A stretch of DNA of 11,096 nt from an archaeon. Its GTDB lineage: Archaea; Nanobdellota; Nanobdellia; SCGC-AAA011-G17; GW2011-AR18. Position 1 is the first letter of the stretch. Every line of letters starts with the position of its first letter. The notes beneath the pieces are model-generated. The model saw only the letters and a program-made list of their open reading frames with translations, made no database searches and was not told where the DNA came from. This document shows, piece by piece, positions 7,401 through 11,096 of this stretch. Made by a program: the position numbers and the translations under genes. The DNA lies in NCBI GenBank assembly GCA_023245385.1, contig JAHFKM010000023.1, positions 1 to 11,096 of the forward strand. The letters run 5' to 3'.

Positions 7401-9789
7401 CTCTGAAGCTACCGCGATCATTTTAAAAGCCAATTCAGATGGATCAGTTGATGATTCGTCGAGTGCACCACAAGATCTTGTGAAATTAAGCGAATTACAA
7501 GTGAGAGTCTATGAAGAAGGCGTGGATAGCGTGATGACTCGGGTGAACAATGAATGTAAAAATCAAGCGAATAATTGTGTAACTACTAAACTACAAACTT
7601 TGAATAACACTCCTGATCCCTCAAATATTTTTATCACAAAAAATACTCCTTTTTTACAAGACGCTCAAACTTCAACAGATCTTCAGCCTCCGACTAAAAC
7701 CTCTCTATCCGGTTTGAAACTTTTAATGAATAACAATATTTTAATTACAAAAACATCACAACATCCAACAAATTTTAAATTATATGCCTCTCAAATTACT
7801 GACATCGCTGGCGGATTGAGAAGTACAGACTACGCGTATGTTCAGAACGCTGGAGAACTCACTGCCGAATACGACGCAAATTCAGGCCTCGCATATTGTT
7901 ATCCTACAGGAATGAACGGAGAATATATAAAAGTTTTAGAAAGATATCAAGGAAATAGCGATATAAAAATATTCAGAGCAATGAATGTCGGACAGAACGG
8001 AATCATGGAATGTGATGGAGGAGGAGACGATGTGCTCGCTGAAAAAGGTGACGAATCCGCCTTAGCCTTACCAGAAAACGCAAAATTAAGAAATTATTAC
8101 CTTTCAATTATTCAAAACGCGAAACACTGCAAAAATGACGGAGACCCAGTTGGAGAAGTAACAAAAAAAAGCGGTGGAAAAGTAAAAATAAAATGTAGTA
8201 TGAAACAATCAAAAATAAATCTCAACTTAAACGCACCAAAATGCATCGACGTGATGGACGCGCAGGATTGTACAATACTCTTTAACGCCTGCGACCCTGT
8301 CATGTGCCCAGCTTCAAGATGCAACCTCGGAGGAAGATATAACGTTCCAGACGTCATTCAATCTGGTCTTGTTGGCTCCGCGATTTTATGCGCACCAAAC
8401 ATAAAACAAGGCGTTCTTGTCCCTGTCTGCTTAACCGGAATATTAGCAGGCTTGAAAAATATCCGCACACTCTTACAATCCTATAGCGATTGTTTAGAAG
8501 TAAACCTCAAAGATGGCAAGAACGTTGGCCTATGTGACTATATCAGAAGCGTTGGAATTTGTGAACTCGCATGGAGAGAAATGATCAATCTCTTTAAAAT
8601 CAAAGGCGCTGTTGTTGATTACCTCTCTGAAAAAGCTTTCGGTGAACCTGAAGGCGGAGCAGAATATTTGACTTTTCAAAGCTCTTTACAAAATGTCGGT
8701 CAATCATTTAACTATTTCACAACAGAATACTCTAACACTTACGTCGCCGCATTAAAAGGCTCTTCTACCGAAGAAATTGGATCGCAGGTGTGCAGATTAG
8801 GAGTGTACGGAAGATTACCCACTGTAGGTGAAGTCTTAGATAAACTCTCTGAACCTGAAGATCCCCCACAATTTTTCGCATTTTTCGATGACGCTCCTTA
8901 CGTGCAAAACATTGGAGAGTCTCCAAGTGTCTCAAATGTCGCAGGAAATGTAAAAGAACTTTCAAACTATAAAATATTTTATCATATCTACGCAGGAACT
9001 GGATTTGCACAACAACAAGCCGTGTTCGCAGAACCTTTGAATCCCGCAACAGGCCAACCAAATAAAGCAGTTACGTATTCCGTATATCTAGTCAATAGAC
9101 AGCTAGGTTTACCTCCCTTGTATGTAACCCTCCCAGGAGATACCTTGCAACAAAGCGCAAATATTGCCCGCGGTCAATACGCACAAAACACCGTACAGAA
9201 AGTCGCCACGTCAGGATACAACGAGATTTGTATTATGCTCAACGGAAAAGAATCCTGCGGATTTGGAAAGGTGACATCAGCATTTTCTTTAAATTATTTA
9301 AGTGATAAATTAGCAGAAGCTGAAACTGGAAAGAAAATCGAATCTCCAGAAGATTGTGTTCCCTCTGTTCCTACCACTAGCGCCAGTCTTGGAAGTATAA
9401 CAACACCTGAAAAATACGGCGTTCTAACGACAGGAATTGTACGCGTCTGTAACCCTACTCTTCCTACAGCTGACCCTCCCCGCTGGGCTTCTGTCGGATC
9501 TTGCGGAAAAGATTCTTCAGGAGTTGACCGTGGAACCTGCTGGCTCGATAAAAAATCTATCAAAATCCAAGATGTGAAAGCTAAACAAGAACTATTACTC
9601 GGTCTGAAGAAAGACGTTCCCCCTGAGAAACTATTATCTCAAGACCAAAGTATTGCAAAATTATTTGAGCTGAATAAGGCGCGTGACGCTATCCTTGATC
9701 GTCTGAAAAACCTAGTAGCTGCTGCTCCTGAACAAAAAGAAGAAGAACCTGTTGTTGAGATTAATGGAGCTGGTGGAGTTTTAGCATGA
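4450..9789 (+). CDS. Giant secreted multi-domain DPANN-type surface protein, function unknown
   Basis: 1779 residues. Signal peptide 1-22 (VLISILCIILLVNLPLVSA). A Pro/Ser/Thr-rich stretch (about 25-140) precedes a beta-rich region to 470 that has no cysteine. Residues 475-575 are helical, with C475, C484, C524 and C539. Residues 578-735 are beta. From 738 come charged helices (LIVKLDSVINKLDAVVRTWKK) and a moderately hydrophobic stretch at 777-795. Cysteines lie at 811, 827, 864, 882, 1036 and 1043. Residues 1127-1194 contain CYPTG and CDGGGDD. A cysteine knot-like stretch has C1281, C1286 and C1291 (CDPVMCPASRCNLGG), then two hydrophobic segments (1302-1336) holding C1314. A beta domain (1507-1612) carries HIYAG and CGFGKVTSAF. 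Residues 1663-1700 carry IVRVC, RW and CWLD. The tail is helical and acidic. From memory these motifs recur together in large uncharacterised Woesearchaeota proteins; not checked. It is joined to both neighbours by ATGA overlaps. A weak AGGT lies 10 nt before the start. Probably an envelope or adhesion component. Confidence 0.9.
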   Translation: MKKVLISILCIILLVNLPLVSATFENFDANTNPSPPQNLPHYSNTEQSVLAGYTPGEVGFFSQPSSPLSRLSAAFSTTFGNPQDVGEALILYAGTPSPPFVRSSLLEQQDTPVFIPLKATDFGSLLSPVSDDPSERDPLSGLTSLPSIKNVVIHLNKTNTFVRSVRYIPPRSGFTKDNFGYLVIILNKLRNETSLPTASAPQTSVFNNSLPKDIISESLSETPVINLDLTAEIYFDLNANNLLNLGGTKDLTLKPETEPEFLQKVVKEENSFANGKAFVRAATVTDDRVTLIVYNKELLPLSLFSPANAPAGRQVQILQLSRSTPLSRPFRLGLSGNPFEDTVFFKLNEILSPGKRALFDLSTDGKTFSRKANEGGQIYSGSNWKISSINHEKENLDRNQKLERALTFNLDKITMDRVQADIENVDFFTDTIILKNIATGASKKVVRQNLGGKTLSFDLAPLDDASVKYLEEKYCPQNSPQYGCESLNRFKKILISYPGLREEKDAYLEIFDIYKKNLIPLKECALVNGAVPRDHEEECKNAQIDMTSLAYSYADKVQSTQPELLEKWREGFGGKGGSVFLEDENVRFELKRVELPSALQMGKADLTVNDGQMHTLTVGDTIPDIPQGQLLNRKKVNLIEIKQIKQNAIVVEKRDAKVDYTQTFPPPLQTITLGTGHNEFVYDETKDSDGKIERKTVSIDLKHLETNTEASITITPGTGQGLSRSSFQVHIPIEPRPFKFTPEQLRDQINATRALIVKLDSVINKLDAVVRTWKKICLVTFAFITLKSSFLGGTARSLARTTVSKMYQKKCTNEVNTGTTFKTIDECLSSYSKEITNDVDANQKAIESVNQQLKGQTPGNLEQCGDVKFQEVKTLGATIEQCREYLRLKALDGKGSETLKSTVQNDLSSLKFLEKKHEYEQAKTLFENNKKDLLPTKTFGADEKEAEKRAIQFYAEQATELKQTVVGRTDIVPLRTLVVNSEKPSEATAIILKANSDGSVDDSSSAPQDLVKLSELQVRVYEEGVDSVMTRVNNECKNQANNCVTTKLQTLNNTPDPSNIFITKNTPFLQDAQTSTDLQPPTKTSLSGLKLLMNNNILITKTSQHPTNFKLYASQITDIAGGLRSTDYAYVQNAGELTAEYDANSGLAYCYPTGMNGEYIKVLERYQGNSDIKIFRAMNVGQNGIMECDGGGDDVLAEKGDESALALPENAKLRNYYLSIIQNAKHCKNDGDPVGEVTKKSGGKVKIKCSMKQSKINLNLNAPKCIDVMDAQDCTILFNACDPVMCPASRCNLGGRYNVPDVIQSGLVGSAILCAPNIKQGVLVPVCLTGILAGLKNIRTLLQSYSDCLEVNLKDGKNVGLCDYIRSVGICELAWREMINLFKIKGAVVDYLSEKAFGEPEGGAEYLTFQSSLQNVGQSFNYFTTEYSNTYVAALKGSSTEEIGSQVCRLGVYGRLPTVGEVLDKLSEPEDPPQFFAFFDDAPYVQNIGESPSVSNVAGNVKELSNYKIFYHIYAGTGFAQQQAVFAEPLNPATGQPNKAVTYSVYLVNRQLGLPPLYVTLPGDTLQQSANIARGQYAQNTVQKVATSGYNEICIMLNGKESCGFGKVTSAFSLNYLSDKLAEAETGKKIESPEDCVPSVPTTSASLGSITTPEKYGVLTTGIVRVCNPTLPTADPPRWASVGSCGKDSSGVDRGTCWLDKKSIKIQDVKAKQELLLGLKKDVPPEKLLSQDQSIAKLFELNKARDAILDRLKNLVAAAPEQKEEEPVVEINGAGGVLA
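5374..5395. repeat. Perfect 7-bp inverted repeat encoding PAGRQV
   Basis: GCACCTG (5374-5380) and CAGGTGC (5389-5395) are exact reverse complements around an 8-nt loop, inside the giant gene. In frame the region reads APAGRQVQ. Peptides of the type PAGRQ are, from memory, a hallmark of dispersed palindromic repeats inserted in genes of CPR bacteria and DPANN archaea. This may be a worn copy of such an element or an ordinary protein segment. Confidence 0.45.
9772..9778 (+). promoter_or_regulatory. Shine-Dalgarno-like site for the third operon gene
   Basis: GGTGGAG ends 7 nt before the ATG at 9786 and lies within the last codons of the giant gene. It could pair with the CCUCC-type 3' end of 16S rRNA. 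The first genes of the transcripts are leaderless and have no such site, so this fits the archaeal habit of using SD pairing only for internal operon genes. Confidence 0.5.
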
Positions 9790-11096
9790 AAATAAAAGGA
9801 GTATTCCTACTTATGTTTCTTCTCCTTGGAAGCAGTGTTGTTTTTTCTAAAAATTTTGAAAAAATTCCACGTGTTCCTGAACAAGTACAACAATTTAAAA
9901 ATTTAGATTATAAAAACTTACAAGATTATTCTCTTGAAGTGAAAAATTCTGCGAAAGCATTGTTTGATGAAGCAACTGGATACAAAAGAATCGCTGAACT
10001 GAAAAAAGACTATGAAGGTTTTGTGAAGCTACTCAAAGAACAAAAATATACTCCTGAAAAACCTAAGAGTGTACAAGGTCTTGGAAACTTCAGAGCAGAA
10101 TTTGATCAAAAAAATGAAAAGATTGATTTTTATTTCGAAGATCCTGAAAAAAATAAAGATACTTCTTATATTTTAAAATTTGATGGAGAAGAAGTTCCAG
10201 TTGAAAATCAACAATGGATTGAAGGATCTACAAATGAAAACGAGATCTTCGCAAGTATAAGCACAAATGATCACCCCGAATGGAATGATGTAAGTAGCTT
10301 TATTGGATTTACGATCGAAAGAACTTCTACCGAGACAGATCAGAGTGAAGAACCTAAAGAATCCAGAAGTCAAATTGAACAAGGAAAGTTTTACCTCCTA
10401 GAACAAAATGGGAATTTACTCGAGTCTATAGAAAGTGAAAATGTTGATGGAGATAAGGAAAAAGTAGAGTCTTTCCTTAAAAGTAAAGGATCGAGTTCTT
10501 TTGGTTTTTTAGTAAATTCTATTACTCAAAATAATGTCGATATTATGATCTACTCATGGGATACTTTAGATTTGATAAAAATGCCGAAAAAAATTTCAGT
10601 TTCAAAAGAAAACCCTTCATTATCTTTAAGCAAAAACTTTGAATATACACTAACCTTTAATCCTAACTCAGGTTATCTTGAGACTAGCGCATCAAAACGT
10701 TTCAAAGGACAGACAACAGTCTACAATTTAAATAATGTTAAACTTACTCAATTTCCAGAAAAAGATCAGTATCAAGGGGAATTACACCTAAAAGAAAGTA
10801 CTGGAGAAAAAATTTTAGAAATTAAAGTAAACTCTTATAAAGAACAGTTATATTTAGCTAATAATTTAGGTGAGCTACTGCTCCTTCATTTTCCTCCAAG
10901 TGAAAATAGTAAGTCTATTCTAAATTTAAAAGTGAATGATAATGAAAGATTAAAAAATTTGGAAGATGAGAACGCCTTGTTCAGTTATAAATTACAACAA
11001 GATAGAGTTATTTTTAATCCTGTAAAAATAAGTTTTGATCACCCAAGACCAGCTGAAGAAGTGAAAAGTCAAGAACAAGCTCCTGCTGAAAAAGGA
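9786..11096 (+). CDS. Exported protein of unknown family, 3' end missing at window edge
   Basis: The start ATG at 9786 overlaps the upstream stop by 4 nt and the frame stays open to the last base, giving 437 codons without a stop. Residues 1-21 are a signal peptide (MKIKGVFLLMFLLLGSSVVFS). Residues 22-95 are charged and mostly helical. About 97-180 is beta-rich, followed by an acidic Ser/Glu/Thr spacer (about 180-195). Residues 200-420 show alternating beta-strand patterns, and the last visible stretch (421-437, RPAEEVKSQEQAPAEKG) looks like a Pro/Glu linker, so another domain may follow. There is no cysteine in the visible part, in contrast to its operon partners, and its base composition looks more AT-rich than the giant gene. 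I do not recognise a family. Export and gene coupling suggest that it acts with the giant protein at the cell surface, perhaps as a subunit. Confidence 0.85.
   Translation, partial: MKIKGVFLLMFLLLGSSVVFSKNFEKIPRVPEQVQQFKNLDYKNLQDYSLEVKNSAKALFDEATGYKRIAELKKDYEGFVKLLKEQKYTPEKPKSVQGLGNFRAEFDQKNEKIDFYFEDPEKNKDTSYILKFDGEEVPVENQQWIEGSTNENEIFASISTNDHPEWNDVSSFIGFTIERTSTETDQSEEPKESRSQIEQGKFYLLEQNGNLLESIESENVDGDKEKVESFLKSKGSSSFGFLVNSITQNNVDIMIYSWDTLDLIKMPKKISVSKENPSLSLSKNFEYTLTFNPNSGYLETSASKRFKGQTTVYNLNNVKLTQFPEKDQYQGELHLKESTGEKILEIKVNSYKEQLYLANNLGELLLLHFPPSENSKSILNLKVNDNERLKNLEDENALFSYKLQQDRVIFNPVKISFDHPRPAEEVKSQEQAPAEKG

Noticed and set aside
1..11096. CRISPR array, insertion sequence, transposase or prophage genes
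   Set aside because: No regularly spaced repeats, terminal inverted repeats flanking an ORF, or recognisable mobile-element proteins were seen on either strand.

Overview
The window looks like a piece of an AT-rich archaeal chromosome, most likely from the DPANN group (Woesearchaeota/Pacearchaeota-like). Four signs point this way. Every transcription unit starts behind a clean archaeal TATA box rather than a -35/-10 pair. The start codons of the first genes lie about 27-29 nt from those boxes, so the mRNAs should be leaderless. The tRNA gene does not encode its CCA end. One protein opens with the KKGQVTVF-type N-terminus seen on many DPANN surface proteins. The lineage is inferred from style and remembered family resemblance, not from a marker gene.

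Layout. Positions 1-286 (minus strand) hold the first 95 codons of a small cysteine-rich exported protein that runs off the left edge. A 128-bp divergent promoter region (287-414) separates it from a plus-strand gene (415-1974) for an exported Ycf48-like beta-propeller with a short four-cysteine segment and an SCP2-like C-terminal domain. The stretch 1975-2302 carries a T-rich terminator, a complete tRNA-Val(GAC) gene at 2038-2110 with its own TATA box and T-tract, a short coding-like scrap (2129-2242), and the promoter of the next gene.

From 2303 to the right edge runs an apparent operon of three exported proteins whose junctions are both 4-nt ATGA overlaps. The first is a 716-aa protein anchored by an N-terminal hydrophobic segment, with paired cysteine modules. 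The second is a 1779-aa secreted multi-domain protein with many cysteines. The third is an exported protein open at the right edge (437 codons seen) with no cysteine at all. The tight coupling and shared export suggest one cell-surface assembly, perhaps a large adhesin or envelope complex, but no enzyme or known secretion machinery is visible and the function is unknown.

All five protein genes carry an N-terminal export signal or anchor and none encodes a recognisable metabolic enzyme, so the window reads as a cell-surface locus with a tRNA gene inside it. The most interesting items are the three-gene surface operon, the propeller/SCP2 fusion, and the uniformly leaderless promoters combined with a Shine-Dalgarno-like site inside the operon.
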